From the NCBI GenBank assembly GCA_040753835.1, contig JBFMDM010000013.1:1-29669 (forward strand): 29,669 bases of DNA. The letters are read 5' to 3'. The notes under the pieces were generated by a model. It did not search any database. It was not told the origin of the DNA and was given only the letters and a program-made list of their open reading frames with translations. A program made the translations under genes and the position numbers. Each line of letters opens with the position of its first letter. The stretch's first letter is position 1. The stretch is from JACRIK01 sp040753835 (GTDB lineage: Bacteria > Planctomycetota > MHYJ01 > JACQXL01). Below are positions 7,035 through 13,944 of the stretch, piece after piece.

Positions 7035-8489
7035 CTAAAGATTCGGAATGGCATCATCGCCGAATTTGCTCTTCAATGCGTCTATCGCCCGGTAGGTGGT
7101 CTTAAGCAGGTAGTCCAACTCCGACAAACTGAGACCTAACGGCGGCATCAGGACAATGACATTTCCGAGGGGCCTGAGCATCACGCCTCCTTTGCGCGCC
7201 CCGCCCTGTTCCCTGTGGCGAGGGCGCTCCCGCCCAAGTTGATCGGAACGGAGCGCCTCAAGAATAACCTGATGCCCTATCCGCTTCTCATAAGGAAACG
7301 GCTCTCTGGTCGCCCGATTCTTGACTAACTCAATCCCAGCCATAAACCCGCACTGGCGGACCTCGCCCACATTCGGCAGGTCGTAGAATCGCTTCAGTCC
7401 TGCGGTGAGCATCCTTATTTTGGATTGGAGTTTCTGCAGGGTCTTTTCTTTGCGGAAGACCTTCAGGTTCGCCAGGGCCGCCGAGCAGGCCAGCGGATTG
7501 CCTGTATAGGTATGCCCGTGGAAAAAGGTTTTGTTATCCTTAATCTCGCCTAAAAATGCCTTGAATATTTTCTCTGTAGTCAAAGTAGCGGCCAGCGGCA
7601 GGTATCCGGCGGTAATGCCCTTGGCAACGGTCATAATGTCCGGTGTAACACCCTCGTGCTCACAGGCGAACATCCGTCCGGTCCGGCCAAAACCAGTGGC
7701 CACTTCATCCGCTATCATCAGAATATTGTATTTGGTGCAAAGTTGCCTGATACGTCTGATAAATCCCGGCGGCTGGGTAATCATCCCGGCCGCGCCCTGG
7801 ACCAGCGGCTCTATCACCACCCCGGCTAATTCCCTATGATGCCGTTTAATCAGCCGTTCTGTTTCACCAAGGCATTCCAACCTGCATCGTTCTTCTTCCT
7901 TATTCATCGGGCAACGAAAGCAATACGGCGCTGGCGCCTGGATGGTCTTGAACAACAGCGGCCGGTAGATGGAATGAAACAGGTCCATCCCGCCTAAACT
8001 GACTGAACCAATGGTGTCCCCGTGGTAGGCGTTGACAAAGGTCAGGAACTTCGTTTTGCGTAGAGCGTAGAGCGTGGAACGTTTCGTCTGTTGCCAGAAC
8101 TGGAAGGCCATCTTGAGCGCAATCTCCACGGCCGTTGAGCCGCTGTCCGAATAGAATATCCTCTGCAATCCCTTGGGGGCAATCCGGATAAGTTCCTCAG
8201 CCAGTTCTATGGCCTTGGGATGCGAAAGGCCTAACATCGTGGAATGCGCCATCTTTGATAATTGTTCTTTTATGGCGTTGTCAATCGTCTTGACCTGATG
8301 GCCGTGGACATTGCACCAGAGCGAGGAGACGCCGTCCAAATATTTCCGGCCTTTGGTATCGTAGAGATAATTGCCCCTGGCCCGCTCTATAATTACGATA
8401 TCATTGGCCATCCAGTCCTTCATCTGGGTGAACGGATGCCAGAGATATCGCTTGTCTTTGCTCTCTAAACCGGTAAATCTCTTTGCCAT
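7035..8489 (-). CDS. bioA: Adenosylmethionine-8-amino-7-oxononanoate aminotransferase
   Basis: This PLP enzyme of biotin synthesis converts KAPA to DAPA with S-adenosylmethionine as amino donor, in the cytoplasm. The diagnostic features are the N-terminal RYLWHPFTQMKDW, SDSGSTAVE, NAYHGDTIGSVSLGG, DEVATGFGRTG, and Lys290 in TVAKGITAGYLP as the Schiff-base lysine. The C-terminal LRPLGNVIVLMPPL is also typical. At 484 residues it is longer than the usual 420-450 because of two low-similarity insertions (about 137-146 and 414-433). Both coincide with repeat DNA and leave the frame intact. No other bio gene is adjacent, and it is divergent from rdgB. No clear Shine-Dalgarno is seen. Confidence 0.93.
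   Translation of the reverse strand: MAKRFTGLESKDKRYLWHPFTQMKDWMANDIVIIERARGNYLYDTKGRKYLDGVSSLWCNVHGHQVKTIDNAIKEQLSKMAHSTMLGLSHPKAIELAEELIRIAPKGLQRIFYSDSGSTAVEIALKMAFQFWQQTKRSTLYALRKTKFLTFVNAYHGDTIGSVSLGGMDLFHSIYRPLLFKTIQAPAPYCFRCPMNKEEERCRLECLGETERLIKRHHRELAGVVIEPLVQGAAGMITQPPGFIRRIRQLCTKYNILMIADEVATGFGRTGRMFACEHEGVTPDIMTVAKGITAGYLPLAATLTTEKIFKAFLGEIKDNKTFFHGHTYTGNPLACSAALANLKVFRKEKTLQKLQSKIRMLTAGLKRFYDLPNVGEVRQCGFMAGIELVKNRATREPFPYEKRIGHQVILEALRSDQLGRERPRHREQGGARKGGVMLRPLGNVIVLMPPLGLSLSELDYLLKTTYRAIDALKSKFGDDAIPNL
7191..7258. repeat. GC-rich palindromic insertion inside bioA
   Basis: Two inverted repeats, CGCCCT/AGGGCG and GGCGCTCC/GGAGCGCC, occupy the codons for about 20 Arg-rich residues (RSDQLGRERPRHREQGGARK). 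They separate the usual EAL from GVMLRPLGN, which are nearly adjacent in other BioA proteins. Length and frame are compatible with an intact product. Confidence 0.7.
8059..8090. repeat. TAGAGCG repeat inside bioA
   Basis: A tandem TAGAGCG-TAGAGCG (8061-8074) lies where the protein reads KRSTLYALRKTKF. It looks like a repeat-derived insertion between two TK/KTK motifs. It resembles the CGCTCTATGC repeats at the lpxK/thiE junction. Confidence 0.5.
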
Positions 8490-8532
8490 AGAATTATGAT
8501 AATAGCAGCGCTACCCAACTTCAAGAAATATA

Positions 8533-8639
8533 AACACGAATCAAACGAATCTGTGCAAATCACCCACTGGGTGACCCCGTGCGGTCACACGAATATAGAT
8601 TTAATTACGTTATTCGTGACATTCGTTTTTATTCGTGTT
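8533..8639. repeat. Large inverted repeat in the bioA-rdgB divergent region
   Basis: AACACGAATCAAACGAAT (8533-8550) pairs with ATTCGTTTTTATTCGTGTT (8621-8639). The loop holds a GTGACC/GGTCAC hairpin (about 8570-8587). This is the dispersed CACGAAT/CACAGAT-type intergenic repeat also seen at 4570-4600, 16574-16631 and 20918-20985. It fills most of the 168-bp divergent gap. Confidence 0.7.
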
Positions 8640-8657
8640 ATTCGTGTTAAGTTATTT

Positions 8658-9404
8658 ATGAAACATCTTACTCTTGTCCTGGGCACCAAGAACCAACACA
8701 AGGTCAGGGAGATACAGGCCATCTACAAGCAGACCAATCCCCGCAAAGGACTAATCAAATTCATTCCCTTATCACGGTTTCCTAACACCCCTGTAGTCAG
8801 GGAAACCGGCCGGACCTATTTAGCCAATGCCGCGAAAAAGGCGATTGTCTGGGCTAAATATACCGGATTACCGGTTCTGGCTGAGGATTCAGGCATAGAG
8901 GTCAAGGCATTGAACTGGCAACCGGGCCTGCGTTCAGCCCGCTTTGCCTCTAATCACCGGCATAAAAATGCCACGGATGCGGAGAATATCCAAAAACTAC
9001 TGACCCTGCTCTCTGGCCTGCCGATGTCCAAGCGGACAGCCCTCCGCCGCTCCGTAGCCGGAGATTTGGAAGGGCGAAGGACGGCAAGATACAGGTGCGC
9101 CGCGGTTATTGCCTCACCCACAGGCAGGATTATCGCCCGGACTGAGGGCACCTGCTGGGGCCGGATTGCCCTGAAACCAGCCGGCCAAAACGGCTTTGGC
9201 TACGACCCGGTGTTTGTGCCAAGGTTGAAACCCAGGGGAAGCAATTATGAATTACGAATTATGAATTATGAGTTGGGGAAGACATTCGGAGAATTACCGG
9301 CCGCGTTTAAGCACCGCATCAGCCATCGCGGCATTGCACTGAGAAAAATATTCAGGAAGATAGCCAAACTACAAATGGTTTCAAATCCTAACGGCCTCCC
9401 GTAA
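8658..9404 (+). CDS. rdgB: XTP/dITP diphosphatase (Ham1/RdgB family)
   Basis: This house-cleaning enzyme hydrolyses non-canonical purine nucleoside triphosphates (XTP, ITP, dITP) to monophosphates. From the ATG at 8658 it is 248 residues. Family motifs are LGTKNQHKVREI (8-19), LAEDSGIEV (74-82), GFGYDPVF (179-186) and HRISHRGIALR (219-229). The ATG at 8658 matches where the family starts; the earlier in-frame ATG would translate the intergenic repeat. Normal length is about 200. The excess comes from two insertions (about 128-142 and 194-206) that coincide with repeat DNA. The first sits between KRTA and RYRCA and is bounded by a repeated RTA. The C-terminal tail (about 232-248) is not conserved. 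Confidence 0.92.
   Translation: MKHLTLVLGTKNQHKVREIQAIYKQTNPRKGLIKFIPLSRFPNTPVVRETGRTYLANAAKKAIVWAKYTGLPVLAEDSGIEVKALNWQPGLRSARFASNHRHKNATDAENIQKLLTLLSGLPMSKRTALRRSVAGDLEGRRTARYRCAAVIASPTGRIIARTEGTCWGRIALKPAGQNGFGYDPVFVPRLKPRGSNYELRIMNYELGKTFGELPAAFKHRISHRGIALRKIFRKIAKLQMVSNPNGLP
9037..9083. repeat. Palindromic insertion 1 inside rdgB
   Basis: GCCCT (9039-9043) and AGGGC pair around an inner CTCCG-TAGC-CGGAG hairpin. It encodes about 15 extra residues (LRRSVAGDLEGRRTA) within a conserved block. GGACAGC at the left and GGACGGC at the right look like a short direct repeat bounding it. Confidence 0.65.
9243..9271. repeat. AATTATGAATTACGAATT insertion inside rdgB
   Basis: A simple AATTATGAATTACG repeat encodes NYELRIMNYEL between VPRLKPRG and GKTFGELPA, which normally are nearly contiguous. 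The same GAATTACGAATT motif borders an insertion in purL (26545-26616). Confidence 0.65.
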
Positions 9405-9527
9405 AGGATAAGTCAAGCGCACCCTAAATGGTGCGGCTTCAATCCTTGTTTTACCTATGTAGCCGTCCCACTGGGGCGTAAATACCCTTATGAAACCGCT
9501 TCTATGTCTATCTTACACCATGAGAAT

Positions 9528-9566
9528 GGGGCGTTTCCCGATGTCCATCGGGGAGCGCCCCTTTTT
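9528..9566 (+). terminator. Rho-independent terminator after rdgB
   Basis: GGGGCG (9528-9533) and CGCCCC (9556-9561) close a stem with an inner CCCGAT/ATCGGG helix, followed by TTTTT (9562-9566). It is strong and correctly oriented. Between the rdgB stop and this site, 9405-9527 holds only a small GCACC/GGTGC hairpin near 9420. Confidence 0.85.
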
Positions 9567-9576
9567 GCGTTATGTA

Positions 9577-9658
9577 TCCGCCAAGGCGGACCTAAGAGTC
9601 AGTCCTCCTGAGGCGCATCCGCCTTTGGCGGATAACTCACTGCGCTCTAACTGACTCT
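9577..9658 (-). repeat. Hairpin cassette (copy 7) overlapping the stop codon of the aminotransferase gene
   Basis: Arms AGAGTCAGT (9595-9603) and ACTGACTCT (9650-9658) enclose ATCCGCC-TTT-GGCGGAT (9617-9633). A second palindrome TCCGCC-AA-GGCGGA (9577-9590) is outside. The arm contains part of the TAG stop (9657-9659). Here the cassette sits at a 3' end, where it may also terminate transcription, although no T-tract follows. Confidence 0.75.
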
Positions 9659-10730
9659 AAGACATCGTCTTTAATATCTTGTCCATTGCGTCCAGAAGAC
9701 CTTTGAGTTCCTCGGTGTTGCAATCGCCCATATGAGCAATTCGGAAGGTGGTGTCCTTGAGTTTGCCGTAGCCGGCCGATATCATATAGCCAACCTTGCC
9801 CAGTTCGTCATTGAGTTTCTTGATGTCAATCTTGCGGGTGTTGTCCGCGGTTGTCATTGTGATTGATTCATAGCCCGGTTCGGTAAACAGTTTGAATCCG
9901 TTGTCGGTCACCCATTTGCGGCACATCTTGGCCAGTTCTTTGAGCCGTTCAAACCTTTTTTCCAGGCCCTCCTTGAGCATCTGGTCCAACTGGTAATTGA
10001 GCGCAAAGATATGCGAGACGGACGGCGTAGTCGGGGTCTGGTTCTTGGCGTCAAAGTTATCAAATTCCACGAAGTCAAAATAGTAGCCGCGGTTCGGGAT
10101 GGTCTTGGCGCGCTCCAAGGCCCGGGCGCTGACCGAGCAGATGGCAAATCCCGGCGGCAGGGCAAAGCCCTTCTGGGTGCTGGCTAAGCATACATCAATG
10201 CCCCAGGCATCCACTTCTATCTTGGCGCCGGCCATAGAACTGACCGCGTCCACCATCAGCAGCACGCCCGGATACTTTTTGACCACGTCCGAGATTTCCT
10301 TTAATGGATTCATCACGCCGACCGAGGTCTCGTTATGGGTGACAAAGACCGTGTCGTATTTGCCGGTCTTGAGGGCCTCATCAACCATTTCCGGCTTGAT
10401 GGCCTTGCCCAGCGGAACCTCAAACTTGTCAGCCGGCTTGCCGTTGGCCACCGAGATGCCGTACCATCTCTCGCCGAATTCGCCGCAGACGAAGTGGGCG
10501 GCGCGTTTGCCGATGCAGTTGCGCACGCAGGCCTCCATCAGTCCTGTGCCGGACGAGGTGGAAAGGTATATCTTGTTCTTGGTGTAGAGCAGTTGCTGGA
10601 GTTTTCCCTTTACCGCGCCGTGCAGGTCGGTGTAGTCCTTGGTGCGATGGCCTATCATCGGCGTGGCCATTGCATTCAGTACGCCCGGATAGACCTCCAC
10701 CGGTCCGGGTATAAACAGTTTCTTATGCAT
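9657..10730 (-). CDS. Class V aminotransferase (serine/alanine-glyoxylate type)
   Basis: This 357-residue fold-type I PLP aminotransferase begins with FIPGPVEVYPGVLNAMATPM and contains SSGTGLMEACVRN for cofactor phosphate binding. It has THNETSVGVMNP, MVDAVSSMAG with the cofactor aspartate, and Lys187 in STQKGFALPPGF as the Schiff-base lysine. It is nearer the serine-pyruvate/alanine-glyoxylate group than classical SerC. It is last in an operon with a 3-phosphoglycerate-dehydrogenase-like gene, so it may act as the phosphoserine aminotransferase. That role is an inference. Shine-Dalgarno AAGGA is at 10736-10740, preceded by a hairpin cassette. Confidence 0.87.
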   Translation of the reverse strand: MHKKLFIPGPVEVYPGVLNAMATPMIGHRTKDYTDLHGAVKGKLQQLLYTKNKIYLSTSSGTGLMEACVRNCIGKRAAHFVCGEFGERWYGISVANGKPADKFEVPLGKAIKPEMVDEALKTGKYDTVFVTHNETSVGVMNPLKEISDVVKKYPGVLLMVDAVSSMAGAKIEVDAWGIDVCLASTQKGFALPPGFAICSVSARALERAKTIPNRGYYFDFVEFDNFDAKNQTPTTPSVSHIFALNYQLDQMLKEGLEKRFERLKELAKMCRKWVTDNGFKLFTEPGYESITMTTADNTRKIDIKKLNDELGKVGYMISAGYGKLKDTTFRIAHMGDCNTEELKGLLDAMDKILKTMS

Positions 10731-10747
10731 AGTAATCCTTTCTTTTT

Positions 10748-10826
10748 ACTCGCTGTTAATCCCGTAGGGGCGTTACCAGCGAGTTATCCCGACCTGCCTA
10801 CCGCAGGCAGGCAGTTTTTGTCGGGG
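10748..10826 (-). repeat. Hairpin cassette (copy 8) filling the DUF1015-aminotransferase gap
   Basis: Arms ACTCGCTG (10748-10755) and CAGCGAGT (10777-10784) enclose CCCGTAGGGG. A second stem, CCCGAC...GTCGGG, contains a CTGCCTACCGCAGGCAGG palindrome (about 10793-10812). Together they occupy essentially all 97 bp between the DUF1015 stop (10827) and the aminotransferase Shine-Dalgarno. The leader therefore consists only of structure plus ribosome binding site. Confidence 0.85.
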
Positions 10827-12293
10827 CTATTTAAATGTTGCCGAGCAAATGGCGCAGCCCTGGCGGGTTTTCCGGCCTTTTGCGCTAACTTTGGTTTCCA
10901 TCTGGTGTAAATAGTTTATCTTGCTGATGACGATGCCGCTCAGGAGTTTGGGGTAGAAATCGGTTGATTTCTGGGGCATCCGTTCGCCTTTGAGCGAAAC
11001 CGTCTTGACCTCGGATACCTTGGTTGGATTGAGGATAAAGGCCATCTGGTACCCGCCTGACTGCGTCATTCGGGCAGGCCTGCCTTTGCGGACGCTGTCA
11101 ATCGCCTCGTCCTCGGAGCGGATGTAGTTGACGTTCTCCTCGTTTGCCACCTGGTCCTTGGTTATCCCTAAGAGTTTTTCCAGTATCAGGGAGTGGAGAA
11201 TGGTCACGTCCAGCCGCTTCCAGGTTGGCGACTGCTTGTCGGTAATGACCTTATCCATCACCTTATCGTTTTTGAGGGTCAGGACGAGGTATTTCTTTAC
11301 GCCCTTGACCACCAGGCCGAAGGCGTGCGCTTTTTCGCCGGTCATCTTGAGGTCCTCGGAGAATTCATTACGGCTGGCTTTTTCCTCTTTAGCCGTTCTG
11401 GTGGGGTATTCGTTTATCCAGAAATACTGCTTCAGTTTGGCCAGCAGGTTATTGAAGGAAAAATCTTTCAGACCGAAAATAAGCCGGTGCGTGGGCAGGA
11501 CGACCAGTCCCTTGTCATCCATATTGACAAAGGTCATCATCCGGTTCTCGTATGATTCGTTGCCGATGCACTTCAGGCCCAGGGCGCGCATCTCGTTGCG
11601 GTAATTAAGCGCGGTCTCGTAACGGTGATGGCCGTCCGCAATAAAGACGTCCTTTTTCCTCATCGTATCCTGGACAATCCTGATTATCCCGGGGGCAGTG
11701 ACCTTCCAGAGTTTGTTAATCACGCCATAGTCGTCCTTGAGTTTGATATCGGCCGGTTTATGGTCTGTAACCCGGGCCAGGGCCTTGTTGATAACCAGTT
11801 TCGGGTCGGAATAGAGCATGAAGATTTGGCCGGTTGAGCCGCCTACGGCACGCATGGTGCTAAGGCGGTCCTGCTTGGGTTTGAGAAGCGTGCGCTCGTG
11901 CGGGTGCACGCCGCCCTGGCCGAATTCCACCAGATGCATCAGTCCGATAAAACCCTTCCTGATTTCAGTTCCGCGGTCTGATTCGCCTTTAATCGGGGAA
12001 TAAAATTCCTGGTGATAGGCATAGATAGCCCGCTTATTGTCTTGGACCAGGATATTTTTCCTCATCCAGTCGTTGAGATATCCGGCCGCGCGGGTGTATT
12101 GGTTATTGTTCTCGGTGTCGCCTTTGAAGCGCCGGCCCTTGGTGATGCGCACCAGGTTGTAGGGGTTTCTCTTGTAGTAAACCGCCTGCATCTCCGGCGT
12201 GATTTTGTCATACGGCTGGGTCAGAACAAGGTTGAAGTCCCTGATTTTCGCCTTGTTATAGGTGATTCCGTAAAAAGGCAGGATATCGGTCAT
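10827..12293 (-). CDS. DUF1015 family protein
   Basis: This 488-residue cytoplasmic protein shows the family hallmarks QPYDKITPEMQAVYY, GGVHPHERTLLKPKQDR with MRAVGGSTGQIFMLYSD, IADGHHRYETALNYRNEM, and near the end MPQKSTDFYPKLLSG. DUF1015 genes are often found beside serA and serine-aminotransferase genes, as here, which points to serine metabolism. The biochemical activity cannot be read from the sequence. A His-rich HPHE motif and a GHHRYE motif are probable active-site elements. About 13 residues near the C-terminus (RKGRPARMTQSGG) are encoded by a palindromic repeat and look inserted. AAGGAG (12301-12306) abuts a hairpin arm and lies 7 nt before the ATG. Confidence 0.88.
   Translation of the reverse strand: MTDILPFYGITYNKAKIRDFNLVLTQPYDKITPEMQAVYYKRNPYNLVRITKGRRFKGDTENNNQYTRAAGYLNDWMRKNILVQDNKRAIYAYHQEFYSPIKGESDRGTEIRKGFIGLMHLVEFGQGGVHPHERTLLKPKQDRLSTMRAVGGSTGQIFMLYSDPKLVINKALARVTDHKPADIKLKDDYGVINKLWKVTAPGIIRIVQDTMRKKDVFIADGHHRYETALNYRNEMRALGLKCIGNESYENRMMTFVNMDDKGLVVLPTHRLIFGLKDFSFNNLLAKLKQYFWINEYPTRTAKEEKASRNEFSEDLKMTGEKAHAFGLVVKGVKKYLVLTLKNDKVMDKVITDKQSPTWKRLDVTILHSLILEKLLGITKDQVANEENVNYIRSEDEAIDSVRKGRPARMTQSGGYQMAFILNPTKVSEVKTVSLKGERMPQKSTDFYPKLLSGIVISKINYLHQMETKVSAKGRKTRQGCAICSATFK
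11053..11090. repeat. Palindromic insertion inside the DUF1015 gene
   Basis: GGCAGGCCTGCC (11073-11084) is a perfect palindrome of the CTGCCTRCCGGCAGGCAG family seen also at 10793, 15806 and 29224. It encodes extra residues just before the conserved YQMAFILNPT block. Confidence 0.55.
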
Positions 12294-12306
12294 TGGTTCG
12301 CTCCTT

Positions 12307-12435
12307 ACTCGCTGTTAGCCCCTTGGTCGTTATGACCGCAGGAGTCCCGTTTACTCACTGTTAATCCGACAGGATGTTACAGTGAGTTATCCCGTAGGGG
12401 CAGGGACAGCCAGTTATCCCGCCGTATGGCGGGAT
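12307..12435 (-). repeat. Compound hairpin cassettes (copies 9 and 10) upstream of the DUF1015 gene
   Basis: A lone arm ACTCGCTGT (12307-12315) touches the AAGGAG of the DUF1015 gene but lacks its partner, with only a GGTC/GACC mini-stem following. Next is a complete unit ACTCACTGT (12353-12361)/ACAGTGAGT (12379-12387) with inner ATCC/GGAT. Last is ATCCCGCC-GTAT-GGCGGGAT (12416-12435). It looks like a truncated copy followed by an intact one. With flanks it fills the gap to the STAS gene stop. Confidence 0.8.
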
Positions 12436-12453
12436 TACAATTCTAATTAAGTT

Positions 12454-12813
12454 CTAATGAGACAGGCCTTTCAGTTCCTTAAGCGCATCCTGCAGGTTAT
12501 TGGTAATACTGTAGAAGGTGGAGAGTTTGAACAGTTTGAATACCTCCTTGACGTTTTCCTGGGGGCTGATAAAGACAATCGTGCCCTTATTCTCGTCAAG
12601 CATATCCAGAAGCGAAATGAATAAACCGATGCCCGGACTGCCCATATAACTGACGCCTGACAAATCCACCACGAATTTCCAGACCTTGTTATTAAACATC
12701 GTCTCAAAGACGTTGCGGAGCGTTTCGGACGTATCGTTATTCAATACGCCATCCAGCGAAACCTGGCAGATTTTGTCCTCCAGCATCTTGGTCTCAATAG
12801 ACAGTTCTGACAT
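12454..12813 (-). CDS. STAS-domain protein (anti-sigma factor antagonist type)
   Basis: From the ATG at 12813, which has a GGGGG-type ribosome binding site, this is a 119-residue single STAS domain. VVDLSGVSYMGSPGIGLFISLL matches the conserved DLSxVxxMDSSGLG segment of SpoIIAA-like proteins. The usual Asp is Gly57, the phosphorylatable Ser is kept (Ser59), and the next Ser is Pro60. Such proteins bind a switch kinase/anti-sigma factor and are controlled by Ser phosphorylation. No kinase or phosphatase partner is in the window. It sits between the dehydrogenase and DUF1015 genes on the same strand, so it may be cotranscribed with them. The longer frame to 12930 includes repeat-derived sequence and is not preferred. 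Confidence 0.85.
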   Translation of the reverse strand: MSELSIETKMLEDKICQVSLDGVLNNDTSETLRNVFETMFNNKVWKFVVDLSGVSYMGSPGIGLFISLLDMLDENKGTIVFISPQENVKEVFKLFKLSTFYSITNNLQDALKELKGLSH

Positions 12814-12998
12814 ATTGTCATCCCCCTTCCCCGCTTTATTCATAAATGCTTCGCATTTAGTGCAGTTTGCTGTAGCGGGATAACCCGCCGTAGCCCTCTT
12901 GGTCAGATAAAATCTGACCTGCGAGGACAACGGCCATCCTGATATACATCGGGATTCTGGTTTCCGGACGGGAAACTACGGCTCTCCGCCGGCAGTTC
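12814..12998 (-). repeat. Hairpin-rich gap between the dehydrogenase and STAS genes
   Basis: No gene is seen here. In order, the gap contains a GCGGGTTATCCCGC palindrome near 12873-12886, a perfect GGTCAGAT-AAA-ATCTGACC hairpin (about 12901-12919), a CCTGAT/ATCGGG stem (about 12939-12952) and a GCCGG-type palindrome near the dehydrogenase stop. None is followed by a T-tract on the minus strand, so read-through into the STAS gene is likely. Confidence 0.6.
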
Positions 12999-13931
12999 CT
13001 ATTTCGCAAACGCGATAAGTTTATCGGCCACGGCATTGCCCACCCGGTTCTGGCCTTCCACGGACGAAGCGCCCAGATGCGGGGTTAATACCAGTTTCTC
13101 CGCGATTTCCTTAGTGGTCAATAGCGGATTATCCGGAATGGCCGGCTCTTTTTCGTAGACATCAATGGCCGCGCCGGCAATCGTGCCGGCCTTAAGCGCC
13201 TCGGCCAGGTCTTTTTCGTTAATCACGCCGCCCCGGGCGCAATTGACGATATAGGCCGTCTTCTTCATCTTCTGGAAAACCCCGGCGTTAATCATCCCGG
13301 CCGTGTCCTTGGTCTTGGGCACATGCAGGGAAATGTAGTCGCTCTGGGTGTAGATTTCATCCACTGTCTTGACCATTTTAATGCCGGCCTTGGTAATGTG
13401 TTCCGGGACCGGATTCAGAAGCGGGTCATAGGCAATAACGGACATCCCCAGGGCGATGGCGCGTTTGGCCGTCTCAAAGCCGATGCGGCCCGCGCCGATA
13501 AGTCCGAGCGTCTTGCCGTATAATTCCGTGCCTTCCAGCCGTTTCTTTTCCCATTTGCCGGCCTTGGTTGTGCTGTCCGCCACGCAGATTTTGCGGGCCA
13601 GGGCGAACATCAGTCCGATGGTCAGTTCGGCAACCGAGATAGACGATGCCTCGGGCGTGTTTTCCACCCTGACATTGGCTTTCTTGGCCGCCTCGGCGTC
13701 AATGTTGTCCATTCCCACGCCGCCGCGCACAATCAGTTTAAGGTTCTTGCCTTTTTCAATGACGTCCTTGGTTGCCTTGGTGGCGCTGCGCACCACCATT
13801 ATGTCGTAGTTGCCCACGACCTGAAGCAGTTCCTCGGGCTTTATGCCGGACTTATCGTCCACGGCCAGCCCTGCCTTGCGCATCTTTTCCACCGCGGCAT
13901 TATCCACCTTGTCGCAGATTAACACCTTCAT
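12999..13931 (-). CDS. serA: D-3-phosphoglycerate dehydrogenase-like protein without ACT domain
   Basis: This NAD-dependent 2-hydroxyacid dehydrogenase has 310 residues from the ATG at 13931 (AAGGAG 13938-13943, 6-nt spacing). The longer frame to 13952 runs into a repeat. The Rossmann motif GLIGAGRIG is at 143-151. The catalytic triad Arg233 (NCARGG), Glu262 (YEKEP) and His285 (TPHLGAS) has the same spacing as in E. coli SerA. The N-terminal VRGGVGMDNIDxxAAK and NTPEASSISVAEL are typical of phosphoglycerate dehydrogenases. It lacks the C-terminal ASB/ACT domains, so allosteric serine inhibition of the usual kind is not expected. It begins an apparent operon with STAS, DUF1015 and aminotransferase genes and likely catalyses the first step of serine synthesis. 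Confidence 0.88.
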   Translation of the reverse strand: MKVLICDKVDNAAVEKMRKAGLAVDDKSGIKPEELLQVVGNYDIMVVRSATKATKDVIEKGKNLKLIVRGGVGMDNIDAEAAKKANVRVENTPEASSISVAELTIGLMFALARKICVADSTTKAGKWEKKRLEGTELYGKTLGLIGAGRIGFETAKRAIALGMSVIAYDPLLNPVPEHITKAGIKMVKTVDEIYTQSDYISLHVPKTKDTAGMINAGVFQKMKKTAYIVNCARGGVINEKDLAEALKAGTIAGAAIDVYEKEPAIPDNPLLTTKEIAEKLVLTPHLGASSVEGQNRVGNAVADKLIAFAK

Positions 13932-13944
13932 TCCTAACTCCTTT

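Noticed and set aside
8496..8657. N-terminal extension of rdgB from an upstream ATG
   Set aside because: The extension translates the CACGAAT inverted repeat and does not resemble the family; the ATG at 8658 begins exactly at the conserved LVLGTKN region.
10335..10910. Long plus-strand frame opposite the aminotransferase and DUF1015 genes
   Set aside because: It is antisense to strongly conserved genes, spans their gap, and its product shows no recognisable motif.
12814..12930. N-terminal extension of the STAS protein
   Set aside because: It is encoded by hairpin repeats; a good ribosome binding site precedes the ATG at 12813.
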